A stretch of DNA of 64,000 nt from Nelumbo lutea (Eukaryota; Streptophyta; Magnoliopsida; Proteales; Nelumbonaceae), in NCBI GenBank assembly GCA_022828595.1, contig JAKGHH010000007.1, positions 39,122,356 through 39,186,355 of the forward strand, read 5' to 3'. The notes beneath the pieces were generated by a model, which ran no database searches, was not told where the DNA came from, and saw only the letters and a list, made by a program, of their open reading frames with translations. A program made the translations under genes and the position numbers. This document shows, in pieces, positions 23,301 through 35,740 of this stretch (its first letter is position 1; each line of letters starts with the position of its first letter).

Positions 23301-26300
23301 CTGACCATGTTTGGTGCAATACGCACTGTAGGTTGGGGATTCTGATCAGAAATTGGCAGATGGAATTTCTCTATATTCGATTGCTTCAGACATGTATGGG
23401 AAGGCATCAATCATTGGATCCCTGATAACGGTATGAATCTATAACCTTTCTGTTTATTTGCAGAAATTTTATGTTCTGGTTCTGGAATTACATCTTTGTT
23501 TTGCAACTGTCATGAGGAGTTTTGAATTAATATGATTATCCTCTTACACTGTCCTTACCAGGAACATGCAAAAGGAGGCAAGTGTATTGTTTTTACTCAA
23601 ACAAAGCGTGATGCTGATCGGTTGGCACATGCCATGGGGCGCAGTTTTAGATGTGAAGCTTTGCATGGGGATATCTCTCAAAACCAGAGGGAAAGGACAC
23701 TTTCTGGCTTCCGAGATGGACAGTTTAACATTTTAGTTGCTACAGATGTTGCTGCTCGTGGGCTTGATATTCCTAATGTTGATCTGGTAAGTATTTTTTT
23801 TTTGTTATTGTTTCTTGTTTTTTGTTTTTTGTTTCATTGTTTCTTGTCCGGTTTTTATTTGATTTTTCTTTTTTGTTTCTTTCTTGATGTTTAAAGTGAT
23901 CCAAAAAATCTGTCTTAAGGCAAATTATTACTGTGCTTGTGCTGCCTTGAATGGTTGAAGTGTTCTCATTTCTTTTTCCTGCATATTTTCCTCATATGTG
24001 AAGAGATGTTCTATTCTTGGATCCTAGCCCAAAAAAAGTGCAAGCTTTTTTTTCCTTGTTTGTTCTATAAAGTCTTAGGTCATTGTTCATATGGCCATAG
24101 GAGCAATTTAGTGGATATATTCATACATTGAGAAGAACAATGTGTACTTGGATGGGTTCATTTGGTCCACAAGGGATATGGCTGTTTACGTAGTGGCTTT
24201 CTGTTGCCATAAAGGTAAAACCGTAAAACAGAGTGGGGAAGATGGAAAAAAAATCAAGTGACATGTGAACAAACATAATGGAGAAGAAAAATGAGTGAAA
24301 TTTAGGCTTCTTATTTGTTACTAGAAATGATGTTTCTTGAATATAACTAAGATTTCTTTTAACCAGTGACACTCAATTGGTTTATTATTTTGTTTTTAAA
24401 AGAATGATATTACAAGAAGAAATAAAAGACCATCAAGCATAGTTTTCAAGGCATCTAGGCAATTCTCGTTCACTGGGTTGCCTAGTCACCTAGTTGCCTA
24501 GGCAATAGGAATTTTATAATATAAAGAACTAACTTTTGGTTAAGTCCCTAGTTTTATATACCATTCAGCATGTATATTAATTGAAAAAAGTAGCAATTTC
24601 TCTTTTTTATGAACATTAAATTTCCTACAAAAAAAGAAGCAAATCTCACATCTAAAATATAAAAATCTTTTACATGTATTAATTCCATTATTTTCAATAA
24701 TGATACTACTATGATAAGTATTTAATAGAGCAATTTCATATCTATTGGCAACTAAAGAAGGTTATTAACTTTATATGATAAATATTCAAGATGGAAAGTA
24801 AGCTAGAAGAAACGAGGAATTTCTGTTTTATTTAATTAGAGAGAGAGAAAGAGAATAGAAAAAAAACCTCTTTATACTTATATTTTTTCTTTCCTCTTTC
24901 TTTTTTCTTTCTTCTTTCTTTCTTTATTTTTCTCTTCTCAAAACACTTTGGTCTTTTAAATTTCAATAGTAAAACATTAAAACAAAGTATAAATTATGTA
25001 TATATATATTATATAGCATATAATAAAATGTATTAACACACGTATTGTTAAGATACAACAATATAAATGATATTATATAAGGCACCCACCTTGTTTTTGT
25101 TGCCTAGACGGGTGCCTAGTTGCCTAGAAGGGCACACCTAGTTGCTATAAGTCAAGGCGTTTGGGTGAGGCACCCAGCCGAGGGCACCTAGGCAACACCT
25201 TGACAACTATGCACTGGGCCCATTCTGGAAGTTTTGGCTAGCTCAAGTGAGGCCCAGAGAGATTTTCTCAATTGAATCAATTAAACATATGATTTAATAT
25301 CAGAGATTGAGAAAATCTTTTAAAATTAATTTGATTTCAATTTCTTTTCTTTGTTGACAAGTGTTTCCTTGTTTGGTTACATTTATTAGAAAGATTTACC
25401 TTATAAATCACAAAGAGATTTGATGTTCTTTTATACATAGATCATTGTAACATATCTTTAGAGAGTGAATGAATGAATGAAGAGTTTTCTCCATTGACAT
25501 GTTTGGTGCAGTGATTTAATTACATTGATGTGTTTAGTTTTGGTGCAGTTTTCTCCATTGATGTGTTCAGTTACATTTGTTAGAAAGATAATTACCTTAT
25601 AAATATAAAAAAGATCTGCTGCTCTCCTATGCATAGATCATCGGAATGTCTCTTTTGAGGGTGGTTGAATGAATGGATGAAGAGTTTTCTCCATTTGATG
25701 TTCTCTCAGCAGGTTATCCATATTAATCCCAAGAAACTCCTCACATGCCCAATGAACAATCTTAACTTCAATTAACTCAATGAGAGTTTCAACTCTTTGC
25801 TCTTTGTCTTCAAACAACCTTGCATCCCCCCTCACTCCATACACCATAAGACTTGCATTTTACAATGCCACAATTTCATTTTCTTGTGACAACCTAGTAA
25901 AGCTTTAGAGAACAATTCCAAGATACTTTATGCAACAACCAACCTCTTACCAAATAAGGACAAAAAGTAAGAAAAAAGGGTAGGAAAGAAGATGATTGGA
26001 GGCACTTTCACCACTTGAGACAAAGAATGCACTCATGAGGGGAAACAAAAAACCATAACTTTCATGGGTGAAGGGCCAATCCACAAAGGTTTCAAAGGGA
26101 AATGAACAGGGAGACAATGGTGGTAGTTTCTAGAACCTTGACGAAAGAAGAAATTGAAAAAATACCCACTGATCTGGGGTCCTAAACCCTCTCATCGAGC
26201 CAGTAGAAGGAAGAAAAACATTGTCCAAAATAGAGATGAGGTTCACTGACTCTTCCATTTCCCTCTCAAGTAAAGCTCTCCTAACCTAAGTTCCTGGAGA

Positions 26301-29300
26301 AAGTAGGGAATATGAGGATCATATTTGATGGAATGAGAGAAAGTAGGCAATATGATCATAGTGACTTTCCAAGATACACCTCAGGGCTCAGGGTGATATT
26401 TATGGGAAGCCTTGAGTCCAACCCATTGGTATCCAAGCCATAAATACTTTCATCATTGAATGCCACAAATTACCCCTTTCCTTGGGAAAACTCCATAGCC
26501 ATTTTTCTTAACAAATTGATATTTTCCTTTTTCAACCTCAACATTCAGCCCTCCAACAATCTCGGTTTGTGTCATTTTCCTACCTAGTCAAGTGATATTT
26601 TTTCTCATCCCTTGAATCTCAAAGGAAAATCCTAATAATTTTTTCTCTCTTAATAACCTTCACAGTAGCTTTGAAATGGGAGAAGCAATACATCGGAAGG
26701 CTGGTAAGAGTGGATTTGGTAAGGGGCAACATACCCCCTTTTGAAATATATTTCGTTTTTTAGCTGGCCAATTTTTTGGTAAACCTTTCAATGAGCACTT
26801 CTCTAGAAAGTACTATACGTATAGTACCCCCCAAAGGCAACCCAAGGTATTTAATTGGCCAATCTTTACTCAGAACCCAAAACACTTGCACACTCCTCTA
26901 CTTACCTTTATTCTAGATGAATCCCCACTAACTTGCATTTGGATTGATTATTTTAATCCTGACACACTTATCAAAAAAATCTTGACACTACCTCAACAAT
27001 CTCAAGGACCCTGCTCAAAATGAGAATATATTGCAAGCTTCTATGTGACCCCAAAATTATGGTGTCATCTGCAACCTATAAGTGAGACACCACCCTCTCC
27101 TGCCACTCTAAAGCCCCTCTAAAAAGATCTCTTTTGTCAGCTTCTCAATAACCTTCTGATCAATTCTACCAGAAGAATGAAAAGCACAGGAGAAAGAAGG
27201 TTTCTTTCTCTGAGTCCTTTTGATGCTCTAAATAAGATTCACTATGATAGAGAAATGTGAAAATCTAAGACATCCCATAATCCAACCAATCCATTTCTTT
27301 CCAAAACCCATCCTCATCATCATCCATCTCAATGAAGCACCTTTTTTTTATTGAAAATGGCACCTTTTTTATGTCTTGTTGACATCACCTTTACAATTAT
27401 TTTGTTCACTTGTGGTAATGCTGATTGGCCTAAAGTCATTAGAGGAAGCTGGACTAGGGCATTTTGGTATCAGGGTAATGAAGGTCGCTTTCTCAAATTT
27501 TCCCCTTTCATGGAACTCATTGAAAACCTTCCTCAAATTGGACTTAGTGACTTCTAGCTTTTGTGAAAGAAAGTCATGGTGAACCCATCTGGTCTAGGAG
27601 CTTTGTCCCTGCACATCCCCATCACAACTCTCTTAATCTCTTGTTCAATAAATAACTCTTCCAAACTATACACCTTCGCCTCTAACAATTTATCCCAATT
27701 ACCCCGGGAGCCAACGAACTTTTAAAATGCAAGATAAACATTTCCCCAATTTCTTATGCCAAATTTTATTCGTTTGCCTTCTACCATTTTCCATTTGCTG
27801 AAAAAACTTGATATTTCTGTCACCTTCCTTTATCCATCAACATCTTCATTTTTTATGTCAGTTGATCTCTTCCTTTTTGAATATTGGCTCTAATTCCATT
27901 ATTAATTAATTCTCTCCTCTCTGTCTTCCCCAAAGATAATGGTTTCCTCTTCCATCTCATTTTTATCAATTGTTTCATTTTTTTTAACTTGAATTTTGTT
28001 CTTAGTTTCAATTTTTTTTTATCAATTGTTTCAATTTTCCTTTTTGATGGGGAATCCCCAAAGGAGCAGATCACTTTATCAATTCTCCAATTAGTAAAAT
28101 AGGGCAATGATCTGAAATGGTCATAGTGGTCCTTCCAACTATACTCGTTAAGAATCTATCCAACCTACAACAAACTGCATTTTAACTAAATATTTGATCA
28201 TGTGTACTTGGCATTCACCAACAATATATCCTTTGACATAAACTCGTTGGTGAAATTATTAAGGTGTTGTTTGACAAATCTTTTAAGATCTTCTAGCAGC
28301 CTAGATGTACAAAAGACAAACCAAGCTTTTGGGGTCAGGTCTTTAAAGACAGACTGTTTGGTAAGCGGCTTTGTCTATCGGGATTTTCAAAAGATATTTA
28401 AAGGATATATATTGTGTGGAAAGACCAGGAAGCTTTTGGGGCCTTGTCATGAAATTTGGCATTTTTGGTCTTTTTGGGTTTTTCTGCACAAGTGTCTTAT
28501 GGACTTTCTGGCTTTTCGTTACCAAACAGGAAAAGACCGATTTTTGGTCATCTGAGCTTGCTGAAGCCCAAAAGACCATTGCAAGAAGATTTGCCAAACA
28601 CTGCCTAAATTTCCTCGTACCCAAGCCTTTGTTCCTCCAACTCTTCAACAACTCTTCCCAAAATTGATCTCTTTCCCTAGACAAAGAAGAGCCATATACA
28701 TTGGAATGTGACCAAATAAAACCATCCATTTTATCCATCAATCCGACTCATGGTTTTCAAGGCGTCTAGGTGATTTTGGGCGACACTGAGCGCCTAGTTG
28801 CCTAGGCAATAAAAATTTTATAACATAAAAAACTAATTTTTGGCTAGTTTCCTAGTTTTATGTTCCATTCAGAGAAAAGAAGTTTAGCTGACCTGATGTT
28901 TATCTTGTTCAAAGTTGAATCCTTTCCAGTTGAGGGTTATTTGAATTTGATCCATTTATAATGGGATTGAATATAGACACACTCCTTTTGATCTGGTACA
29001 ATCTGATTCTGTTGTATTTAAACATGTATGCTTATTTGTGCATAAAATTTATATTGTATGCACTAGTAAAGTTGGTTCATATGTTGCATGCACTAGTAAA
29101 ATTTTCAATATCAAGGTCATTTTTACTTCACTTTATCAATAATGTATAATCTTTTGATCATTTTTAGTTTAATTTATTAATGATATTCAATTTCCAAATA
29201 CATACTGGTGTCACATAATTGTCATGCCACATTGTGTGGGTTCTATTGCTATTTTTTATTCTAATTTGTCTCTTGACTTTTCCTTAGGTGATACATTATG

Positions 29301-30322
29301 AACTTCCAAGCACATCAGAGATATTTGTTCACAGATCTGGTCGAACAGGTCGTGCTGGAAAGAAAGGAAGTGCAATTCTCATCTATACAGAACAGCAGGC
29401 CAGGGCTGTCAGGATGATTGAGCGGGATGTGGGATGCAGGTTTACAGAGGTTAGTGCTGATTCTCCTTTTATACACTGACAAAAACATTCCCCATTGCGC
29501 CCTATCCATCATTCTTGGGGATAGAAAAACAAGCCATTAACCAGAACCATATAATATTAATTCCCCTTTGATGTCTTTGTAGGCTGTAGCCCAGATAAAA
29601 TAATATTTGCAACTATCTGTTGAATGATATACATAGCTATGACCTATGTGTGTGTATCCTAACAACCGTTCAGCTAAAGAAAAAAAGTAAGAACATAGGT
29701 TTTCCCATGTGAAATATTTCTCAGGATTGTGCACTGATTTTTGTTTTTCTCTTTTTTTTCAATTTTTTGGGTGGGTGGGTGGTTCCTGTGAACAGTGGAG
29801 ACTAATTACTTCATGTTTGCCCTTGTCTATCTTCAGCTACCCAGGATTTCCGTTGACCCAGCAAACCGTGATATGTTTGGTGATATGGGTGGTGGTGGTA
29901 GGTTTGGCTCTCATGGAGGTGCAGGAGGTGGTCGGAGTGATTCAGGTTTTGGTCGTGCTGGTGGCTATTCTGGGTTAGGACGCGGTTCTGGTTTTGGTAG
30001 TCCATCAGGTCGTATGGGTGGACATGGTGGATCAAGTTCAGGGCGATTTGGTGGTGGTTTTGGCAATGATGGCCCCAGTAGATCTGGTAATTTTGGTGGT
30101 TCTGGTTTTGGTCGGTCAGGTGGCTTTGGTCAATCCAGTGGTTCTGGTCGTTCCAGTGGGTTTGGGGAATTTGGTTCAGGTCGCTCTAGTAGTTTTGGTG
30201 GTACTAGTTCAAGTCGATTTGGTGGTAACTTTGGTAACTCTGGTTCAAGCCGTTTTGGTAGCTTTGGCGATGACAATGCTAGTGCCGATGAGGATCAGAG
30301 GTCTGGCAGGAGATCATTTTGA
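20395..30322 (+). CDS. DEAD-box ATP-dependent RNA helicase, mitochondrial RH53/RH9 (PMH) type
   Basis: Seven exons: 20395-20817, 22146-22273, 22435-22846, 23332-23430, 23562-23786, 29288-29449, 29837-30322; all introns GT-AG and the joined frame is open for 644 aa. Motifs: Q motif ending FPIQ (138-141), ARTGTGKT (158-165), PTRELA (196-201), TPGR (243-246), DEAD (267-270), SAT (298-300), IVFTQTK in exon 5, [19 protein letters not shown] (444-451). The Gly/Ser/Phe/Arg-rich tail (about 498-644, FGGS/RFGG repeats) and the basic, Ser/Thr-rich N-terminus resemble plant PMH helicases, which assist group II intron splicing in mitochondria. The ATG at 20395 is the first in frame; another Met is at residue 14. 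Intron 5 is 5.5 kb and transposon-filled. A chloroplast or nucleolar relative is the alternative, less likely from the tail and length. Confidence 0.93.
21862..21996 (+). mobile_element. tRNA-derived SINE in helicase intron 1
   Basis: The head resembles a tRNA: an A-box-like AGCGGGTTGGTAAGG near 21876 and a B-box GGATCGAATCC at 21918-21928, spaced as in RNA polymerase III promoters. The flanks TTACTTCAG (21853-21861) and TTGCTTCAG (21997-22005) form a 9 bp target duplication with one mismatch. Length is about 135 bp, in the same orientation as the gene. Confidence 0.82.
24437..25212. mobile_element. TIR repeat with internal GCCTAGGC motifs, intron 5
   Basis: The left end GCATAGTTTTCAAGGC and the reverse complement of the right end GCATAGTTGTCAAGGT match at 14 of 16 positions. 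The subterminal parts are full of degenerate TGCCTAGGCA-like palindromes (24475-24510 and 25080-25195), and the middle is AT-rich with an open purine/pyrimidine run (24830-24940). No ORF. A partial second copy is at about 28752-28873. Confidence 0.75.
25378..25695. repeat. Direct duplication at the 3' end of the LINE
   Basis: Two copies, about 25378-25505 and 25565-25695, share TTACATTTRTTAGAAAGAT, ACCTTATAAAT, CATAGATCAT and GAATGAATG-ATGAAGAGTTTTCTCC. The second overlaps the 3' end of the antisense LINE. Confidence 0.8.
25640..28741 (-). mobile_element. 5'-truncated LINE (L1-type, RIL-like) antisense in intron 5
   Basis: On minus, in order: [18 protein letters not shown] (endonuclease, about 28700), LDRFL and SDHCPILL (28060-28150), GDRNIKFF (about 27810), DKAPRPDGF (about 27590), ATFITLIPK and NDFRPIS (about 27460), [12 protein letters not shown] (about 27200), VADDTIILG (about 27055, the [FY]xDD catalytic motif), [12 protein letters not shown] (about 26860), and at the end [11 protein letters not shown] (25640-25847). 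This is the endonuclease-RT order of plant L1-type LINEs. Stops and frameshifts are frequent. The start of the endonuclease domain is missing, which fits 5' truncation on insertion. A MITE-like element interrupts the endonuclease. Confidence 0.88.
28258..28607. mobile_element. MITE-like element inside the LINE endonuclease
   Basis: GGTGTTGTTTGACAAATCTT at the left and the reverse complement of the right end GGCAGTGTTTGGCAAATCTT form a TIR. LINE coding sequence ([20 protein letters not shown] on one side, GLGTRKF on the other) flanks it. The frame at 28202-28555 is non-coding. hAT-like ends, but the target duplication is not clear. Confidence 0.68.
28752..28873 (+). repeat. Partial copy of the 24437 TIR repeat
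   Basis: TGGTTTTCAAGGCGTCTAGG, GCCTAGTTGCCTAGGCAATA and CTAGTTTTAT-TTCCATTCAG repeat the order found at 24439-24567. Only the left 120 bp is present. Confidence 0.8.
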
Positions 30323-31700
30323 TTTATTTCAAGGTATGTTCTTCAAGACCTTTTTTTATCGGATAGTCTGAGAATGTTCTGATATCCAGCACATGGAACT
30401 ATTTAATGGCATTGTCTTGCAGATTATTTGCATTTTCACGTAATTTATGTTTAGTACTAATGTGAGTCTGATTTCTCTGATGGCATATCCAGTTAAAGTG
30501 TCTGGATGGGCCTTCTTGTAATACCTGCTGGCTAAAGTGGGTTGCAAAAGTTCTCCATGTGTTCTGCTCCCATGGTCCCTATATGGAGTTTCGGCTGGGT
30601 AGCGCTGTACAAAAGGGCAAAAATACTGTTCTTTACTTGAAAAACGATAAGGTGAGTGATTTGGGCTTCCCCTAGTGTTTTGATTAATGGGGTGTCCTCC
30701 TGGGTGTAAGGACAAAGTACTCCTGGTGTGACATGAATTTACCCTTATTAAATGGTTCTTTTGATCCCCAAGAGCTTTTTTTTTGTGCCTTTGCAAAATG
30801 GAAAAAGAAAGATTAGGGGACACCCAAATCACTGCCCAATAATAAGCACGTTGTAGGAATCTAATACGGTAATGGGGCTTTTCTTAGAAAAGGAAGCTTG
30901 CTCCATGTACAGTTGTTTTCTAAATTGCCTTTTGGTATCAATTTGACACTCACATTACTATAGAAGAATATGGACTGATGCACAGACGCTATAATAGTTG
31001 TTTTCTGAAATGCTCTTCATTTTTGCTGCAGTGTGGGATTGGGAGACAGGCTAAAGGATTACTGGAAAACGACGGACAGTCATACTATGTAAAGTTGCTT
31101 TAGCGGTGCAATTGGCAGTGGGGTGGTGTCATGGTTTTCTTAATGTGTTAAGTGACTCTAGATATCTAGGCAGATATTTTGCTGGTGATATTATATTACA
31201 AGTTGAGGAAGAAAATAAGCTCAAGATCGAATCACACAATACATGGAAAGCAGGAGAGCTCTTGTAATCTATTTCAAATCATGGAATTGATGTTTTTTCT
31301 CTTCATTGATCTTCATCTTTTATGTTATTATCCTTGCTCTGTTATTTCTCTCCGACCATCTGAATTTGATTGCATGTTTGCATGCGGTGCTGGTATCAGA
31401 TTACTGTTGGCACTGGTTGTACAAGTCCAGATTAGGCGTAAGAAAACTATTTGAAGCTAATGATTCTGTCTCCTTTGCACTTGAATTTGAATTCAATCCC
31501 AATCCATTTAGTTTATCTGAAATCATTTCTTTAATTCGATTGAATAGGGGTGTTTTTGTTTCCAAAAAAGCAAACTCATGTTGAACATGGGGCCACAGGA
31601 ACGAGTTCAGATCTTGCTGATGTAGTAGTTGTTTTTGTTTTCTAAGACAATCTTTGTACAACGCCCTCTAAATATGTTTTGTATGCGAATGGGGGCACTG
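30323..31700 (+). other. Helicase 3' UTR with a probable intron
   Basis: After the stop at 30322 a GGTATGT donor (30334) and a TTTTGCTGCAG acceptor (31031) suggest a 3' UTR intron of about 0.7 kb. The exon continues from 31032. The end of the transcript is uncertain; no canonical AATAAA was spotted between 31032 and 31700. Confidence 0.45.
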
Positions 31701-33750
31701 GGAACAAGTTCAGAACTGCTGTAGAATATAATAGAATCTTAAGATGTATATTCATTGAGGGGCCCACCACCTGTCCTCTACGTGGGGTGAGAGTTTGAGG
31801 TGTTGCAATTTTGTGATTCTTTTGTTTTGTTGCAAGAACTTATAAGACAAAACCGATGACAGTAAAAGTAAATAACCAATCCATCCGTTCGTTATAAAGA
31901 GCCGACAAAAACGATGATAATACTCCACGTAAGGCTCCATTTAGGAGTATAAATACAAATCTTATATTTTGTATGGATTTATATTTGTACTAAGTCTAAA
32001 TAACACCGCCCTTGCCAGCAAATATGCAGGGCAATTACTGTGCGATTCCAAATGCTGAATCGAATCCTTGGGCCGCCATGTTTCCCATTTTCCCTTCTCT
32101 TTTTTGCTTCCAAGAATGTAAGATCCTACACCCCACTGTTAAATTTTTAAATATTTATTTCGTTTTATTTTTTTAATTTCTCAAAACACTACACTTGGCT
32201 CTCCGTCGGTTTTCCTTCCGAGATTAGCTTCAGTTAGGGCAAATCCGTGCTTACACCGTCCCAACAGCCTCTTGTAACCTTGTATCAGGAATATCTCCTT
32301 ATGAAATAAAGTACATGAATAGGAAAATATCTCTAATGCAAGGCTGTGAAAACTGCTCAAATGGGCATTGCCCTGACGGAAGCCAAACTAAAGCTGAAAG
32401 AAAAAGTGACAGGGAGTGAGAAGAGCTTCATTGTCCTATTAGGGCGATGCAGAAATATGTAGATTTTCTTTTGCTTTTATTTTAATTTTTTTTCGTAAAA
32501 GTAATAGATAGAAAGATTGAGAAATGAATCCCTGAGATGGATATTGATATGGTTCAAAGGACTCCCCTTCATTTCCATACAAAATACCTTGCGACTTGTT
32601 CGTTTCTCTTCACGCCTGAACTGCTATGCTCAAAACCATCTTTGTCATCTTCTATTTTACAGTCTTGCATTAGGTTACCCAACCTTTCTTACCAGTTATC
32701 ACTACCACGCCATCACTCCGTTAGTGATTCACTCTTGTTATTATTATACTTGTACTGCTTTTAAGAGATTACTTAATCCAACTTAACAAAGCAAAAAGCC
32801 AAAAAGCAGGATCTGAATAAGTAAAAGGTACTTCTATCTGTACGCATATTCTCTTACAGACTAACACTACCGGGTTTAGTCCTTTTTGCTTAATCTGTTA
32901 AAAAATAATCTTTCTTATCATCTTAAACCTAACTTCGTTTCTATCATATTAACTAGATGAACCTGAACCTGTAATCGACATAATCAATCATCTGAACGTG
33001 TCAGCACCAATCATCAGAATCCATCATGATACTGAGCTGTTGAGAAGCATCAAGCAGGATGAGCCCTCTTCTCCTCTCCCATCCGCCCCTTTGATCCTCA
33101 GACTCGGATTCTTGCTTCCTTCCAAACCGTTGAGTCCGGTACCACTCATACAAGTATATCCCTGCTCAAAAGTCCAAGCCCAACTCTAGCAACGAAAGTC
33201 CTGGTGGCAGCAGTATAATGTTTATCATTGTCCATAAGAAGTTAAGGATTGGTCAATTTAAACATACAAATTTATTCTTAAAAGGGGTAATTTTGTCCCA
33301 TTCAAGTATTGACAACTTTCTTCCAGATGGAAAAGTTATTTGTCTTGTCCACTTGAGAGATAAGTATCACTTACCTATATAAGTAATACCCAAGGAAAAT
33401 GAATTTTCTATAAATCCTACATAAATCTAAAAAAATAAATAGATATCTCGGTCAATGGAAACCAAAATCCTATTGACCGACTTTTCCACTCACAAAATCT
33501 GAAAAACAGATGGACCCCTAGAGTTTGCTGATCCTAATGACAGCTGAGTCCAAATCTGCTTTAGGAAGGAGAGGGTTAGGAATATAGGACATTTAGTTAG
33601 TAAACCATAGCTTTGCTAATAATCTATCAACCCATGTAAACCATAACTTTGCTAATAATATACCAGCCAATGTATTATATATTTAATTTAAACACAAATA
33701 AAAAACAACTATTATATTTTATTTACTTCATTCATTTTTCTATATTATTC
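31700..33750. other. Spacer, no gene recognised
   Basis: Only short frames on both strands, none with a recognisable family. No clear transposon ends found. Confidence 0.5.
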
Positions 33751-34607
33751 TTTCAGCCCCTATTTGGTATCACTTAAAATAAGTGGTGGGATCACACAAT
33801 AAGTGGCAAATAAGTATTTATTCCTGTTTGGCAAGAATAAGTATGCCTAGGTCTGCTTATTTTGGTACTTAAAAAGAAACAAGTGCTTATTCTATTTTTC
33901 TGAATTTTGAAACCAAGACTACCTTGCTTATGGAGAAAACCCTATTGTCTTCTTCATTTGCGCAGGTCACTTGCAGTGGCGGTAGGGAGTGTCCTAGTGG
34001 GGCGGCTAGCAGCTATTTCTTCAACTTGGATCTCAGGTATGTATGTTCTTCATGTTTTTACTTGTTCTTGCAACATTTACATGCTGTTTTGGATTGGTTT
34101 CTGCTATTTTTCTTTGTATGAAACCATAGATCTAAGTTTGGGGCGACCAATGCACAACATACTGTTGGTGGTTCGAGGTAAGTTCATTTCTAACATTTTT
34201 TTTTTTATAGTTTATAGCTTTATACAAATCATTTGGTATTTTTTGCATATTAATGTGAATAATATGCCATTACCCGATTTGTTTTTATTTTTTTTTACAT
34301 ACTACTGTGAATAATATGCATTACTCGATTATTTTTTTGCATACTACTATGAATAATATGTATTATCCTTTTTTTTTTATATTTTGTTGCATACTACTGT
34401 GAATAATAATATGCAATTACCCAATTTTTTGGCATATTACCGTTGATTGCAATGGATTTGTTATTATCACATGTTGATTGGAAGGTTAATTCGGATTTTG
34501 GTGCTTGAATTGTGATGTTTTTTAATTTTTATAATTTTTGATATGTTATTGGAATGTTATTTATGTTACATGAATGGATTTGTTATTATTATTTTTTGTT
34601 AACATTA

Positions 34608-34760
34608 GGGAAAATTCTCGATTAGTACCTTGTACTTTGGGCCTAATGCCACTTTGGCCCCCAAACTTTCAAAACGTGCCAATACAGTACTTGGCGTTAA
34701 CTAGCTGTTAAGTGACATTTGAAAAGACAAATACCCTTCGAGTTTTATCTAATTTTCTTT
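34608..34760 (+). repeat. Dispersed repeat, copy 2 (related to 13880-14050)
   Basis: AGGGAAAATTCTCGATTAGT, TGGGCCTAATGCCACTTTGG and GTTAACTAGCTGTTAAG appear in the same order as in copy 1, which is on the opposite strand 20 kb away. Confidence 0.75.
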
Positions 34761-35159
34761 ATCAACCATCCAAACGTTGAGAAAAAATGAACAGTCCCAA
34801 ATCCTTACTTCTTCTATTCAAGAAAGTTGGGGCCACCAGAATGCCCACAAAAAGGAAGCCCAGAACACTTAAGAGTACAGACTATGCGGTATGGAACAAA
34901 AAACATCGTGTAGGGTTTAACGTTGATCCAGGTTGTCTCAGTGGTGACAATGCTGCCAGCATAAATTTTTAGTTTTTCAATGATCTGTAGACACCAAGAA
35001 TTTTTAGTTTTGCACCTCAGTTTCATCTTCTCGAGGAAGAGGATGATGGATAGTGATTTGTTTCCAAGGGTAATTTTGATATTTTTTTAAAAGTTTTAAG
35101 TTGCACATGATGTCACGTGATACATATAACTGACGGTTGGTTAAAAGTAGGTAGTCGAC

Positions 35160-35420
35160 TACTACTATTGTTATTATTTCCATTATTCATATTTTATTAT
35201 TATTGCTATTATTCTTATTATTATGTGTTCTGTGTTGGTTATCAATATTGTTTCTTATTATTAATAATATTATTATTTTTATTATTACTATTATTATTAA
35301 ATTTATTGTTACTATTATATTATATGAATTATTGTTATTGTTATTATTATTTTTATTATTACTATTATTGCTAATAACAATAATAGTTTTATTATTATTA
35401 TTGTTCTTTTTATTTTTTGG
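35160..35420. repeat. (TTA)n-rich low-complexity tract
   Basis: Imperfect TTATTATT / TTGTTATT runs of about 260 bp, giving long spurious frames rich in Ile/Leu/Asn on both strands. Confidence 0.92.
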
Positions 35421-35740
35421 TAATAGTGCCACACGTGTGTACCATGTGGGTCCACGTCTAGTTCCACATGTGTTACGTGTGGGCTCATGTGTATCTCGAG
35501 GGGTAGAGTAATCATTTCTATGGAAATAGTTTAATATAATGTTCAAAAAACAATATTTATATGCATTTGTGAAGTAGGGGCTAAAAATGTCATTTCTACA
35601 AAAATAAGTACTTATTGGTCAAGTGGCTCACCAAACAATGTAACCCCAATAAGTACTTATGTGGTTTGGGAAAGGAGCCACCAAACACTTATTCAAATAA
35701 ATTCTTATTTCTCAAACCACTTATTTGCCAAACATAGCCT

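Larger units (their letters stand above)
33755..35740. mobile_element. hAT-like non-autonomous TIR element, about 2 kb
   Basis: The left end (AGCCCCTATTTGGTATCAC, then AATAAGTGGT and GGCAAATAAG) and the reverse complement of the right end (AGGCTATGTTTGGCAAATAAGTGG) share the TTTGG-A core and repeated AATAAGTGG/AATAAGTACTTATT motifs in the subterminal regions. The interior has no transposase. It contains a second dispersed repeat (34608) and a TTA/TTG low-complexity tract (35160-35420). Confidence 0.6.

Noticed and set aside
29994..30371. 125 aa frame rich in Val/Leu overlapping the last helicase exon
   Set aside because: It is the shifted frame of the Gly-rich helicase tail; the true frame joins the exon 6 frame.
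32517..32786. Overlapping 89 and 75 aa plus-strand frames
   Set aside because: No recognisable domain, no splice context, and the composition fits random AT-rich sequence.
35187..35546. Asn/Ile-rich frames on both strands
   Set aside because: They come from the TTA-type low-complexity tract.
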